From DASUPK01 sp963848955 (GTDB lineage: Bacteria > Actinomycetota > Thermoleophilia > Solirubrobacterales > 70-9), in NCBI GenBank assembly GCA_963848955.1, contig CAWKFQ010000024.1:310001-374000 (forward strand): a stretch of DNA of 64,000 nucleotides, in the 5' to 3' direction. Shown piece after piece: positions 9,144 to 18,572 of this stretch. Each line of letters opens with the position of its first letter. The first letter of the stretch is position 1. Below the pieces are notes generated by a model. That model was not told the origin of the DNA. It ran no database searches and worked only from the letters and a program-made list of their open reading frames with translations. A program made the translations under genes and the position numbers.

Positions 9144-9527
9144 TTATCGCGAGGTGTCGGCCGTGTCGGGAAACTCGACCTCGACCAGCGGGCTGCGGGC
9201 GACCAACTCCTCGAGGTCGCCGGAGCCCCGTCCGAGCTCGTCGAGGATGCTGGGCATCACCTTGCGCCGTTCCGTCTCGTCCGTGACTGGATGCGCGATC
9301 GCCGGCAGATCGGCCTGAACGCTCCCCTTCAGGTGGAAGGTGAACTCCGGCTTCGCCAGCAGGTTGGCGTACCAGTCACGGGTGCCGGGCGAGCCGCTCA
9401 GGAAGATCCGGCCGTCGTAGAGGTACCGCCAGACCTCGATCCGCCGAGGCTGGCCGCTGTTGCGGCCGGTGGTGGTGATGTCGATCGTCCGATCGTTCTC
9501 GAGCGCGCGCCTGATCCGCTCGTCCAC
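9144..9527 (-). CDS. Deazaflavin (F420)-dependent nitroreductase-family protein
   Basis: About 127 residues of the DUF385/Ddn-like split-barrel family, which binds F420 or a related flavin. Typical features are TTTGRNSGQPRRIEVWRY near the start, FLSGSPGTRDWYANLLAKPEF in the middle, and a C-terminal helix. I chose the GTG at 9527 (VDERIRRAL) because the upstream in-frame codons are Arg-rich and overlap the neighbouring exporter gene. Related proteins reduce quinones or xenobiotics. Substrate unknown. Confidence 0.83.
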   Translation of the reverse strand: MDERIRRALENDRTIDITTTGRNSGQPRRIEVWRYLYDGRIFLSGSPGTRDWYANLLAKPEFTFHLKGSVQADLPAIAHPVTDETERRKVMPSILDELGRGSGDLEELVARSPLVEVEFPDTADTSR

Positions 9528-9537
9528 CGGACGAACG

Positions 9538-11086
9538 TTACGCCGCCTCCGAGTAGACGGCCTCGCTCGGCATCTCCTCGGACTCCTCATCCGTGAACTG
9601 CTCGGCGGCCTTGGTCTCGGGCTGGATCACGATCGCGGCAACGGCTATCGCGGCCACGACCAGGCCCGAGGCGACCCAGAACGCCAGGTGAAAGCCGCTG
9701 GTCAGCGCCGAGGCCGTCGAGTGCCCGGCGGCCTCGAGGCTGTCGGTGCGAGACGTGGAAAGCGTCGCCAGCACCGCCAGGCCGAGCGCGCCGCCGACCT
9801 GGGCGGACGTATTGACCAGGCCCGAGGCGAGGCCGGCATCGGCCCGCGTGGCGCCCGACATCGCGAGCGTCATCAGAGCGGGGAAGCAGATACCAATGCC
9901 GGTGCCGAGCAGGATGAGGACGGGCAGGATGTAGACGACATAGTTGCCGTCGACCGGGGCGCGCGTGAAGTACGCGAGGCCGGCGGCGACCAGGGCGAGG
10001 CCGGGGAAGAGCAGCCGCCGCGCGCCGAAGCGCGTGATCAGCGGCTCGGAGTAGCGGCCGGTGAGCGTGCCCATGATGATCGTTACCGGCAGGAACGCGA
10101 GCCCGATCTGGAGTGCGTCGTAGCCCTGGACCTGCTGCAGGTAGAGCGAGCCCATGAAGAACACGCCGAACATCCCCGCGACCGTCAGCACCTGGACGAG
10201 GTTCGCGCCCGTGACGTTCCGCGAGCGGAAGATCCGCAGCGGGATCAGGGGATTGTCCGTGGTCGCTTCGCGCGCGATGAACAGCGCGAGCAGGATGAGA
10301 GAGCCGGCGCCGAGCCCCAGGGTCAGGGGAGCGCCCCAGCCGTCCTTGGCGGCCGGCTCGACGATCGTGTAGACGCCGAGCATCAGCGAGGCGGTGATCA
10401 GGAGCGGCCCCGAGCGTGTCCGCGCCCTGGCCGAAGCCGATGCCCTTGTCCTTCTCGAGCAGGCGATGCGCGTAGATCGCCGTGAAGAGCCCGATCGGAG
10501 CATTGATGAAGAAGATCCAGTGCCAGCTGATCGCTTGCGTGACGACACCGCCGATCAGCAGGCCGACCGCGCCGCCCGCCGAGGCGACGAAGGCGTAGAC
10601 CCCCACCGCCTTGGCCTGCTCCCGCGGCTCCGGGAACATCGTCACGATCATGCCCAGGACAACGGCCGAGGTCATCGCGCCGCCGATGCCCTGGAGGAGC
10701 CGCGCGCCGATCAGCATCGCCTCGCTCTGCGAGAGGCCGCAGAGCACCGAGGCGACGACGAAGACGGCCAGGCCGTAGAGCAGGATCGTCCGGCGGCCGA
10801 TCAGATCGCCCAGCCGCCCGGCGAGCAGCAGCAGCCCGCCGAACGTGATCAGGTAGGCATTCACGACCCACGCGAGGCTCGACTGCGAGAAGCCCAGATC
10901 GTCCTTGATCGAGGGCAGGGCGACGTTCACGACGGTGACGTCGAGGACGATCATCAGCACGCTGATGCAGAGCACGTACAGCGCGACCCACCGGTTGCGG
11001 TCGCTGGTGACGCGAGGGGGCTCCGCAGGCGGAGCCGAGGAGCCACCCGTTTCATGCTGCTGCGTTCCCACCTGTGCCTGCGTCAT
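9538..11086 (-). CDS. DHA2-family (EmrB/QacA) MFS drug exporter (frameshifted)
   Basis: 14-helix major facilitator of about 515 residues once a one-base shift near 10413 is corrected. The N-terminal part contains the MFS signature GRLGDLIGRR after helix 2 and the family motif LDVTVVNVALP in helix 1. The C-terminal frame carries helices 7-14, including the long central helices and the segment PLRIFRSRN. The end is Glu-rich. It is a proton-driven exporter in the inner membrane; substrate unknown. No adjacent TetR or MarR gene is seen, but the ECF sigma factor lies immediately upstream on the same strand. Confidence 0.9.
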
Positions 11087-11202
11087 CTAAATCTTCCTCC
11101 TGCGCATGTGTTCAGTCGTTTTCAATTACGACCGCCTCCGCCCCCGGAACTAATCGGTTTTGTAGCGGTTCGACCTAGGTCGAAGTCAAGCGATCGTGAA
11201 GC

Positions 11203-12322
11203 TCAGTCATCCAGCCGCGCCGGCAGCCCGAAGCGCTCGTAGGCGGCCGCGAGCTTCTCGTAGTCGGCCGGCTGCTCGGGGGTCCGCGCCTGCACATCCG
11301 GGTCCGGATCCATCGAGGCGCGCAGGATAAAGGCGTCGACCTCCTTGATCTTCTCGCCCTCGAAGGTGAGCACATTGACCGCGAAGGGGACGTGCGCCCC
11401 CTGCTCCGCGTCCCAGCTGTAGAAGGCGAGCGCCGGCTGGCCGTTGGCGGTCGTGGGGATCGACCGCCAGCCCCAGTCGGGGAGCATGGACCAAAGCTCG
11501 AGGAAGCCCCTGATGCCGTCGTGGCCCTGGAACCAGCGGGCCATCGGAGGCATCGTGAAGGCCGCGTCATCGGCCAGCATCGAGACGACCGTGTCGACGT
11601 CGTTTCGCTCCCAGGCGTCGGCGTACTGCTCGACGATCTCCCGCAGCCGCTCGTCGCCCAGCGAACTCAGCGTCTCCTGCTGGCTCTGGTCGGGAAGCTT
11701 CTTCTCAACCGTCGCGCGGGCGCGCTGCAGCGCGCTGTTCACCGAGGCCACGGTGGTGTCGAGCGTGTCGGCTGTCTCCTGCGCGGAGAAGCCGAGCACC
11801 TCGCGCAGGATCAGCACCGCGCGCTGGTTCGCAGGGAGGAGCTGAAGCGCCGCGATGAAGGAGAGCTCGATCGCCTCGCGCTGCTCGTAGCGGGCGTCAG
11901 GCGAGGCATATCCGTCCTCGATCCCCAGTGTCTCGTCCGGATAGGGCTCAATCCAGACCGACTCCACGACCGGCTCGCCGACGCCGCCATGCGGATCGGC
12001 GGCTGGCCCGTAGTCGATCGGCAGCACGCGCTTCGGCCTGCGCTGCGATCGCGTCCAGCGAGGTGTTGGTGGCGATCCGGTAGAGCCAGGAACGAAGAGA
12101 GCTGCGCCCCTCGAACCTCGGCAGTCCCCGCCAGGCGCGTACCAGCGCCTCCTGGAGCGCATCCTCGGCGTCCTGCACGGAGCCGAGCATCCTGTAGCAG
12201 TGGGCATGGAGCTCCGAGCGGTGGGGCTCGACCAGGCGCCGGTAGGCGTCCTCACTGCCCTCTTTGGCGGTCTCGAGGAGCTCCTTCTCCTGCACCGTCG
12301 ACTCTGGCGGGCTCGGGGTCAT
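11203..12322 (-). CDS. ECF sigma factor with C-terminal SnoaL-like domain (frameshifted)
   Basis: Sigma-70-family factor of about 370 residues. Region 2 (AYRRLVEPHRSELHAHCYRMLGS, DAEDALQEALVRAWRGL) is in one frame. After a one-base shift near 12030, region 4 (LPANQRAVLILREVLGFSAQETADTL) and a long C-terminal NTF2/SnoaL-like domain (ADAWERNDVDTVVSMLADDAAFTMPP) follow in the next frame. This order matches the SigX5/TIGR02960-like ECF group, where the extra domain modulates activity instead of a separate anti-sigma factor. Start chosen at the ATG giving MTPSPPES. Divergent from a VOC protein, a frequent neighbour of such factors (recollection). Confidence 0.87.
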
Positions 12323-12410
12323 CGGTTCTATGGAGACTAGACGGAGCGCGCCGCCGGAATTCATCGGCAGCGATGAATTTGTGCGCCACCGTCGGTCTAA
12401 ATGGCAGGCG

Positions 12411-12782
12411 ATGAGCCAGCCCAATTCCAACTCCGTGGTCCATCTCGAGCTCCATACCGGCGATCTGCGCGGCGCGGTGGACTTCTACGCGCACCTCTTC
12501 GGCTGGCGGCCGGAGCGGATCCAGGCGGGGGAGGGCTCGTATCTGGCACTGGGGATGGGTGACCGGGTCGGGGGCGGCGTCGTCGAATGCGCCGCCGATC
12601 AGCCGCTCTGGCTCCCCTACGTCGAGGTGCGCGACGTCAGCGCGACCACGGATCGGGCCCAGGGGCTGGGCGGCGAGGTGCTGCTCGGCCCGCGCGAGGG
12701 GCCCGAGGGCTGGCGCAGCGTCGTCTCGACCCCGGACGGGGGCGAGGTCGCCTTTTGGCAGCCGAAGGTCGACCGGCACTGA
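12411..12782 (+). CDS. VOC (glyoxalase/bleomycin-resistance) superfamily protein
   Basis: 123 residues with one paired beta-alpha-beta-beta-beta fold: VVHLELHTGDLRGAVDFYAHLFGW at the N-terminus and VVSTPDGGEVAFWQPK at the C-terminus. Metal-ligand-like His and Glu are at the expected ends (HLEL; GEVAF). Begins at ATG 12411. Divergent from the ECF sigma factor and possibly under its control. The specific reaction cannot be deduced. Confidence 0.8.
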   Translation: MSQPNSNSVVHLELHTGDLRGAVDFYAHLFGWRPERIQAGEGSYLALGMGDRVGGGVVECAADQPLWLPYVEVRDVSATTDRAQGLGGEVLLGPREGPEGWRSVVSTPDGGEVAFWQPKVDRH

Positions 12783-12787
12783 GGCTT

Positions 12788-13178
12788 CTACGCGGGCCAG
12801 AAGATGGCGAAGGCCCCGTGCTGCCCGGACTGGCCGCGGATCGGGATCGCGCTGACCGCGATCTGGTGATCCTCCCCGTCGGCCCCAGTGATCTCCATGC
12901 GGGCATGGCCGGGTTCGCCATCGCGAAGCGCGACCGTCAGCGGCAGCTCTTCGACCGCTAACTCGCGCCCCCCGGGCTCACGCGGGCGAAAGCGGGTGCC
13001 CCAGTCCTCGGGCGGCATCTCGCCTGCCTCATCGAACGACATCCCGAGAAGCTCCCCGGCCGCGTGGTTGTAGAAGAGCAGCGTCCCGGCCTCGTCCACC
13101 AGGAAACGCCGCGGTGGATAGCGACGAGATCAGGCTCCGTGCCTGGATCAGCTCGAGTGGCCTCTGCGCGGCGGCCAT
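12788..13178 (-). CDS. Single PAS-domain protein (frameshifted)
   Basis: About 130 residues. The ATG at 13178 starts an N-terminal helix (MAAAQRPLELIQARSLISS). After one extra base near 13105 the frame continues into a PAS core: AAFLVDEAGTLLFYNHAAGELLG, the turn PPEDW, and the closing strands MEITGADGEDHQIAVSAIPIRG. No kinase or other output domain follows, so this is a stand-alone sensor module. Convergent with the VOC gene. Confidence 0.72.
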
Positions 13179-13287
13179 GGGGCCAGCCTAGCCCGGCCGC
13201 GGTCAGGTCGGCAAGTCGCCCCGGCCGCCCCACGCGCGTGCGTGGATCCGGGTCGCGGGGGGTGCGCACCGTACCCTTCCGGAGGAG

Positions 13288-14037
13288 ATGGCTGAGGCAT
13301 CGACGGAGCCCTGGCGCGTTGGAGCGCCGGCTCGGGGAGAGTTGCGATACGGCTGGGAGCTCGCCAGGCTGCTCGCGGATCGTCGATTCCATCGTGTCCA
13401 GGCAGCGAGCGATCCGCGGGATGTCCTCCTGGTCCCGGGCTTCCTGGCGGGGGACGCCTCGCTGATTGTGTTGGCGGGGTGGCTCCGCAGGCGTGGACAC
13501 CGGGTGCGGCGTAGCGGCATCGTGGTCAACGCCGACTGCGCCGGGCGCGAGCTCACCAGGCTCGAGGGAAAGCTGGCGGAGGTCGACGGTCAGGCGATCC
13601 TGATCGGGCAGAGCCGGGGTGGGACCCTGGCGCGGGCTCTGGCGGCGCGCCATCCCGAGGCGATCGCAGCTCTGGTCACCTTGGGCGCGCCGGTTCTGGA
13701 TCCGCTGGCGGTCTCACCCGCGGTGCTGCGCACCGTGCGATCCCTCGCCCGCTTCGGCGATCTGGGCGCGCCGCGCATGTTCTCGACGAGCTGCCGCGCC
13801 GGGGCCTGCTGCGCCGAGTTCCGGGCCCTCCTCGAAGAGCCCCTCGACCCGGAGATGCCCACGCTCGCGGTCCACTCGCGCAGCGATGGAATCGTGGATT
13901 GGCGGGCGTGCCTGGATCCCTACGCCGAATGCGTCGAGGTGGATGGCAGCCACTGCGGCATGGCGGTGAACGTGAATGTCTACCGGGAGCTGGAGCGCCT
14001 CCTCGAGGAGACGGAGGTCGCGGCATCGAGTCGATGA
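13288..14037 (+). CDS. Alpha/beta-hydrolase (lipase/esterase-like)
   Basis: 249 residues with VLLVPGFLAGD (oxyanion-side strand), the nucleophile elbow GQSRGG (Ser near residue 111), an Asp in HSRSDGIVD, and a late His in GSHCGM, i.e. a complete Ser-Asp-His triad. No signal peptide. A good ribosome-binding sequence (GGAGGAG) precedes the ATG. Its stop overlaps the ATG of the WS/DGAT gene, so the pair probably works together in acyl-ester or triacylglycerol metabolism (inference). Confidence 0.85.
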   Translation: MAEASTEPWRVGAPARGELRYGWELARLLADRRFHRVQAASDPRDVLLVPGFLAGDASLIVLAGWLRRRGHRVRRSGIVVNADCAGRELTRLEGKLAEVDGQAILIGQSRGGTLARALAARHPEAIAALVTLGAPVLDPLAVSPAVLRTVRSLARFGDLGAPRMFSTSCRAGACCAEFRALLEEPLDPEMPTLAVHSRSDGIVDWRACLDPYAECVEVDGSHCGMAVNVNVYRELERLLEETEVAASSR

Positions 14038-15399
14038 GCCCGCAGGATGCGATGTTCCTCCACGTCGAGAACGACGTGACCCCGATGCACATCGGCGGCG
14101 TCAGCATCTTCGAGGGACCGCCCCCGCCGTTCGAGGAGCTCAGAGCGATGGTGGAGAGCAAGCTGGATCTGACCCCGCGCTATCGCCAGAAGGTCCGCTT
14201 CGTGCCCTTCGGCCTGGGCGAGCCGGTCTGGGTCGACGACCCTCACTTCAACATCGACTACCACCTACGCCACAGCGCCGTTCCGGCGCCCGGGGCCGAG
14301 TCACAGCTGCGCGCGACCGCGGCCCGGGTCTTCTCCCAGCACCTGGATCGCTCGAAGCCGCTCTGGGAGATCTGGATGGTCCAGGGGCTCGACGAGGACC
14401 GGTGGGCCCTGCTCTCGAAGGTCCACCACTGCATGGTCGACGGGGTCGCGGCGACGGACATGATGTCGCTGATGTTCGGAGGGCGACCCGAGGCCGACGA
14501 ACGGTGAGGTCTGGCATCCAGACCCGGAGCCCACGGGCATCGACCTGATCGCCTACAGCGCCAGGCATCGTGTGCGCGATCCAGCTGCGCAGCTCCGGTT
14601 CGCCCTCCGGGCTCCGGGCGAGGTGCTGAGAGCGGTCGGCGGTGCGGCGCGCGCCCTGGCGGCCGCTGCCCCGGCCATGCGCCCCGGGACCTCGTCGCTG
14701 ACGGGGCCCATCGGCCCACACCGGGTCTGGAGCTGGGCGAAGGTCCCGCTCGCGTCCGTCAAGGACGTGCGCTCCGCGCTCGGCGGGACGGTCAACGACG
14801 TCGTGCTCACGCTGATCACCAACGGCTACCGCGAGCTGCTCCATGGCCGGGGCGAGCCGATCTCGTCCACAACCGTGATCCGGACGATGGTCCCGGTCTC
14901 GGTGCGGAAGCCGGGCGAGAGCGGCGTCTACAACAACCGTGTCTCGGCTGTCTTTGCCCGCCTGCCCGTCGGAATCGAGGATCCCATCGAGCGGCTGCAC
15001 GACATCCGCAGCCAGATGGATGGGATCAAGTCCTCGCAGCAGGCCGTCGCCGGCGACGCGCTCGCTCAGCTGTCCGGCTTTGCGCCTCCGATGTTGCTCG
15101 CTCTGGGTAGCCGCCTGGCGACGCGCTCCGCTCGCCTGAACATGGATACGGCGACCACCAACGTGCCCGGGCCTCAGCTTCCGCTGTACACCCTGGACCA
15201 CAGGCTGCTCGCCTCATATCCCTATGTCCCGATCGTGGGGACCATCAGGATCGTGGTCGCGATCTTTTCGTATGACGGCCAGCTGTACTTCGGGGTGACC
15301 GGGGACAGGGACCATGCCCCCGACGTCGACACCCTCACCGCGGGCATCGAGGCCGACATCGAAAGCCTGCTCAAGGGCGGAAGCTCAGTCCCGGCCTAG
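14034..15399 (+). CDS. Wax ester synthase/diacylglycerol acyltransferase (frameshifted)
   Basis: WS/DGAT-family acyltransferase of about 455 residues once one base near 14500 is corrected; an in-frame TGA at 14505 otherwise stops it. The N-terminal half has the active-site motif HHCMVDG (His131, His132, Asp136). The C-terminal half contains the usual NDVVLTL, NNRVSAVFARLPV and TNVPGPQ segments and ends in the family's conserved strand region. It esterifies acyl-CoA to alcohols or diacylglycerol for storage lipid at the inner membrane face. Translationally coupled to the hydrolase before it (ATGA). Confidence 0.92.
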
Positions 15400-15408
15400 C
15401 CACGCCCG

Positions 15409-16284
15409 TCAGGCCTTGCCATCGGAGACCCGGAGCGGAGCTGGGATCAAAGCCGCGCCTGCGATGACGAGTCCGAACGCGATCATGCGTCCGGCGATCG
15501 GCACGGTCCCGTGTCCGATCGAATCGCGAAAGACCAGGACGCCGCCAACGATCGCGATCAGGTTGGCCGCCACCGAGGTGAGCGCGATGACCTCGACCCC
15601 CGGGCCGATCTGCAGGCCACGGGCCGAGGCGTAGAAGGCGATGACCGAGGCGGCCAGCGCCGCCACAGCCCATGGGCTGATCAGCTCCAGCACGCCGTCT
15701 TGAACGGCATGGGTGAGGAACTTGAGCGCTATGTCCGAGATGCCGAACAGCGCGCCGGCGGCTGCACCGAGTAGCAGGCCCTCCCTCGCCTGGAGAACGC
15801 GGATGCGGCCAGCCATCACGGCAACTCCCGTGGCGACCAGGAGGACGCCGACCTCGATGATGATCAAGGCGGCGAGTGCGTAGCCCGGAGGCTCGCTGGG
15901 TTGCGCCCCTTGGGTAATCCCGATGATCGCGAGTCCCGCCGCCGTGATGACCAACCCGGTCCACTGCCGCCGACCGAGGCGGAAGCCGAAGAACCGCTCA
16001 GCGAGCACGGCGAGGAAGACCAGCCCGGCGGAGAGGACGGCCTGTACGACCGACAGCGGTGCGAGGGCGAGGGCGCCGACGTGAAGCCCCCAGGCTCCGA
16101 GCGCCACGAGCCAGCCCACCGCGAACCACCGGGAGTGAAAGAGCCCGGTGGCGCTTCGAACCGGGTGCCGACCGCGCACCGGAGGTGCTGAGACGGCGCC
16201 GCGCTGCTTGAGCAGGAAGGAGACGCTCGTCGCGAGCGCACACGCGACGGCGAGCGCGAGTCCGAGGATCACAGCGCTGAGCAT
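15409..16284 (-). CDS. DMT-superfamily permease (EamA/NIPA-like)
   Basis: Integral membrane protein of 291 residues with 9-10 predicted helices in two halves (EamA-like internal duplication), such as LAVACALATSVSFLL at the start and MIAFGLVIAGAALIPAPL at the end. Substrate unknown. It lies 44 bases downstream of a winged-helix regulator on the same strand, which suggests a two-gene operon. Confidence 0.82.
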   Translation of the reverse strand: MLSAVILGLALAVACALATSVSFLLKQRGAVSAPPVRGRHPVRSATGLFHSRWFAVGWLVALGAWGLHVGALALAPLSVVQAVLSAGLVFLAVLAERFFGFRLGRRQWTGLVITAAGLAIIGITQGAQPSEPPGYALAALIIIEVGVLLVATGVAVMAGRIRVLQAREGLLLGAAAGALFGISDIALKFLTHAVQDGVLELISPWAVAALAASVIAFYASARGLQIGPGVEVIALTSVAANLIAIVGGVLVFRDSIGHGTVPIAGRMIAFGLVIAGAALIPAPLRVSDGKA

Positions 16285-16328
16285 CTTCTCTCTCCAGCGG
16301 TCGTGATGCCCGCTGGACCGTCTTCTCG

Positions 16329-16628
16329 CTAGCCGACCAACACCTCGAGCAGATCGCCCACCTCATGCTCCTCGGCCAGGGGGTGGCGCAGCGGCAGCTT
16401 GGTCTTGACCTCGTAGCGGTTCCTTCGGCCCTGCCGCTCGCGCACCACGTAGCCCTCGTCCACGAGCTCGGAGACGATCCGATGGGCGGCGCGCTCGGTG
16501 ATGCCGACGGCGGTGGCGATGTCTCGGAGCCGGATGCCAGGGTCGCGCGCGATGCAGACCAGGACGTGCGCGTGGTTGGTCAGGAAGTCCCAGCGGGGAG
16601 GGGTCTCCTGTGAGGTCTTGTCCGCCAT
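16329..16628 (-). CDS. Winged-helix transcriptional regulator
   Basis: 99 residues, a single winged HTH: FLTNHAHVLVCIARDPGIRLRDIATAVGITERAAHRIVSELVDEGYVVRERQGRRNRYEV, with the recognition helix near TERAAHRIVSEL and the wing at RQGRRNRYEV. A short tail PLAEEHEVGDLLEVL follows. Resembles small ArsR/MarR-like regulators without obvious metal-binding Cys. First gene of an operon with the DMT permease and divergent from the genes at 16673/16800. Confidence 0.82.
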   Translation of the reverse strand: MADKTSQETPPRWDFLTNHAHVLVCIARDPGIRLRDIATAVGITERAAHRIVSELVDEGYVVRERQGRRNRYEVKTKLPLRHPLAEEHEVGDLLEVLVG

Positions 16629-16672
16629 AACAGCTGGAAGAGTATTTCATGAATTCGTGGTAGTGTGTTCCC

Positions 16673-16798
16673 ATGGCCACGGAAATCATCTCGATTCCTC
16701 CAGCGTCACCGATGCCGGCCGCATCGCCGATCCCGTCGGCTTCGCCAATCCCGCCCCCCTCCGCCGTGCCGGCCGGGTCCCCACGACTGGAGGCATGA
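16673..16798 (+). CDS. Short Pro/Ser-rich ORF (uncertain)
   Basis: A 41-residue ORF with ATG at 16673. After MATEIISIPP it is almost entirely a repeated Ser-Pro-x-Pro pattern (SPMPAASPIPSASPIPPPS). It ends two bases before the ATG of the next gene. There is no clear ribosome-binding site, so it may be a leader or simply non-coding GC-rich sequence. Confidence 0.3.
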   Translation: MATEIISIPPASPMPAASPIPSASPIPPPSAVPAGSPRLEA

Positions 16799-16799
16799 A

Positions 16800-17231
16800 A
16801 TGACCGCCGCCGCGGTCAACGAGCCGGTCCCCGGATACGACAGGCTCAAGACCAAGGAAGTGGTCGCGTCGCTCTCCAGCCGTTCCCAGGTCGAGCTCGC
16901 GGAGATCGAGAGCTACGAGCACACGCACCAGGATCGCGTCAGCGTGTTCGACAAGCTTCGCTGGCTGCGTCAGGATGAGCCGCTGCCCGGCTACGACGCG
17001 CTCGGCAGCGACGAGGTCCTGGCCGCGCTCGACAAGGCCGATATAGCGGCGATCAAGCGGGTGCGGGGATACGAGCGCAAGTTCCACGCCCGTCGCGAGG
17101 TCCTGGACGAGGTGGACCGCCTCCATAGCGAGCGCCGGGCGCCCGATCGCCTCTCGCGACTCCAAGCCCTAAGCCGGCCGGTCAGTCGGAGGTCTGGCTG
17201 GCCTTCAGGCTCGCAACATGGGCCGGGTTGA
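16800..17231 (+). CDS. Tandem helical-repeat protein of unknown function
   Basis: The start ATG at 16800 has a GGAGG seven bases upstream. Residues about 10-55 and 58-105 are two copies of the same unit: PGYD-x-L-x3-EV-x-A-x-L, then a helix, then YE-x5-R-x2-V. About 143 residues as read. The last 35 residues (after LHSERR) look unnatural and overlap the convergent gene at 17182, so the true end may be near 17172 in another frame after an indel. Similar PGYD units occur in other high-GC Gram-positive proteins (recollection); function unknown. Confidence 0.6.
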   Translation: MTAAAVNEPVPGYDRLKTKEVVASLSSRSQVELAEIESYEHTHQDRVSVFDKLRWLRQDEPLPGYDALGSDEVLAALDKADIAAIKRVRGYERKFHARREVLDEVDRLHSERRAPDRLSRLQALSRPVSRRSGWPSGSQHGPG

Positions 17232-17382
17232 CGCCGACGGAATCATTGGTTCCGTACTCCGTGAACCAGGCAAGACGGGCTTGGCCTGATCGAGAGGCAT
17301 CGGAGAGCTTGCTCTCGACGTCGTCCACCGTCCCCTCCACCACGAAGACGTCGCCGTTCAGGAGCCTGACTTCCGCGTACAC
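17182..17382 (-). CDS. Small conserved-looking beta-rich protein
   Basis: 66 residues beginning MYAEVRLLNGDVFVVEG, a compact alternation of strands with one helix (VDDVESKLSDASRSG), no signal peptide and no cysteines. Coding character is good. Not recognised; possibly a small SH3- or barrel-like protein. Convergent with the helical-repeat gene and overlapping its doubtful 3' end. Confidence 0.6.
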   Translation of the reverse strand: MYAEVRLLNGDVFVVEGTVDDVESKLSDASRSGQARLAWFTEYGTNDSVGVNPAHVASLKASQTSD

Positions 17383-17455
17383 CTCACCGCATTATGCGCG
17401 GTAGCCAGCCGGCGAGGATCTACCGCCCCGGTTGCAGACAAAGGTGTCTCCATCG

Positions 17456-17467
17456 GGCCGACGACAG
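17456..17467 (+). promoter_or_regulatory. Shared upstream box, copy 1
   Basis: GGCCGACGACAG ends 56 bases upstream of the lipoprotein ATG at 17523. The same 12-mer ends 50 bases upstream of the paralogous lipoprotein at 18573, in each case followed by GCCCGAC about 5-6 bases later. Same spacing and paralogous leaders suggest a shared promoter or a duplicated segment. Confidence 0.4.
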
Positions 17468-17522
17468 CCGGCCCGACGGCAGGGAACCTCTGTGATTCCA
17501 AACCCTGACCGGAGGAGCACCC

Positions 17523-17840
17523 ATGAATCGCAGCAGACCAATCACCTTCCTCGCCAGCGGGGCGGCGATTCTTCTCATCGCGGTGGGAGTCGCCAGCTGC
17601 GGCGGCGGCAGCGACAACAGCTCGAACGCCCCGTCCGCCGCGAAGCAGTCGCAGGCGCCTGCCGTGGCCAATCCCGCTCCCGCACCCGCAGCAAAGCCCG
17701 CCAAGCAGAAGGCCCCGGCGCCGCCCCCAGCCCCGGCCCCCCAGCCGTCAGCTTCCTCGAACGGCATCCCCCAGGGTGACGTGGGCGACAATGATGCCGA
17801 CAACCACGGCGGCCCCGATGACGGCGACGGAGGCATCTAG
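17523..17840 (+). CDS. Small Ala/Pro-rich lipoprotein
   Basis: 105 residues: signal peptide with lipobox VASC, then a disordered Ala/Pro/Lys stretch and an acidic Asp/Gly tail. GGAGGAG precedes the ATG. The leader (MNRSRPITFLASGAA...) closely resembles that of the lipoprotein at 18573 (MIRSKPIRFLAGAAA...), so the two probably share ancestry for the leader. No folded domain is visible. Followed three bases later by a GTG-start membrane-anchored gene. Confidence 0.75.
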   Translation: MNRSRPITFLASGAAILLIAVGVASCGGGSDNSSNAPSAAKQSQAPAVANPAPAPAAKPAKQKAPAPPPAPAPQPSASSNGIPQGDVGDNDADNHGGPDDGDGGI

Positions 17841-17842
17841 GG

Positions 17843-18436
17843 GTGAGCAGGCGAGCAACAGTCGCGATCGGGGCGACCGCGGTCGCCCTGATCTTGTTGG
17901 GCGTGTTCGTCGGCCTGACCCCCGGTGATCAAAGGAGTCAGAGCCCCTCGGCCGGGGCGTTCGCCTGGCTCCGGCCCGCCCCGGCGCCGGCCGACTGGAA
18001 CGTCACCCGAATCAGCGGCGGCGCGACGCTCTCGTATCCGCCCGGATGGAAACCGCTCAAGACCGACCCAGGCACGGCGACGGCGGGTCTCCTCCGGGGC
18101 GGGGATGGGGATGACATCGTCGGCTACCTGAACGCCACCCCTCGGCAGGGGGAGGAGACGCTCGAGAACTGGGCCAGCTTCCGGCCGGACCACAACCGCG
18201 ACGAGGGAGATCGAAGCGTGCATCTGATCGCCTCCTCGACCGGCTTGCCCTTCCGGGGAGGGCACGGCTCCTGCGTGATCGACGACTACACGACCTCGAG
18301 GGCGACCTACCGCGAGATCGCCTGTTTCGCGTCAGGTGCAGGATCGAGTGCCGTGGTGGTTGCGGCGGCACCGACCTCCAGCTGGCACCAGCAGGAGGCC
18401 ACCTTGCGCCGGGCCGTTTCGGCCTTCGCGCCTTGA
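17843..18436 (+). CDS. Membrane-anchored secreted protein of unknown function
   Basis: 197 residues from GTG. An N-terminal hydrophobic anchor (about residues 7-26) is followed by an extracellular domain with strands such as GGATLSYPPGWKPLKTDPGTATAGLL and two Cys (SCVIDDY; EIACFAS) that may form a disulfide. The PPGWKPL and GLPFRGGHGSC segments hint at a PsbP/LpqN-like fold, but I cannot confirm this. Two bases downstream of the lipoprotein stop, so probably the same operon. Confidence 0.65.
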   Translation: MSRRATVAIGATAVALILLGVFVGLTPGDQRSQSPSAGAFAWLRPAPAPADWNVTRISGGATLSYPPGWKPLKTDPGTATAGLLRGGDGDDIVGYLNATPRQGEETLENWASFRPDHNRDEGDRSVHLIASSTGLPFRGGHGSCVIDDYTTSRATYREIACFASGAGSSAVVVAAAPTSSWHQQEATLRRAVSAFAP

Positions 18437-18511
18437 GGGGCGCCGCGACACACGCGGTGGGGCTGTCCGCAGGGAATACCTCCCGCGGCGTAGGTGAAAG
18501 AGCCCCCGACA

Positions 18512-18523
18512 GGCCGACGACAG
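18512..18523 (+). promoter_or_regulatory. Shared upstream box, copy 2
   Basis: Second copy of GGCCGACGACAG, ending 50 bases upstream of the ATG at 18573 and followed by GCGCCCGAC. See the copy at 17456. Confidence 0.4.
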
Positions 18524-18572
18524 ATGCGCGCCCGACACCGAACATCGATGACTCACAACAGAAGGAGTGAGC

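Noticed and set aside
14496..14510. In-frame TGA in the WS/DGAT gene (and the one in livM near 49556) as selenocysteine or readthrough
   Set aside because: The protein continues in a different frame after the stop, which recoding of TGA would not explain; a one-base indel does.
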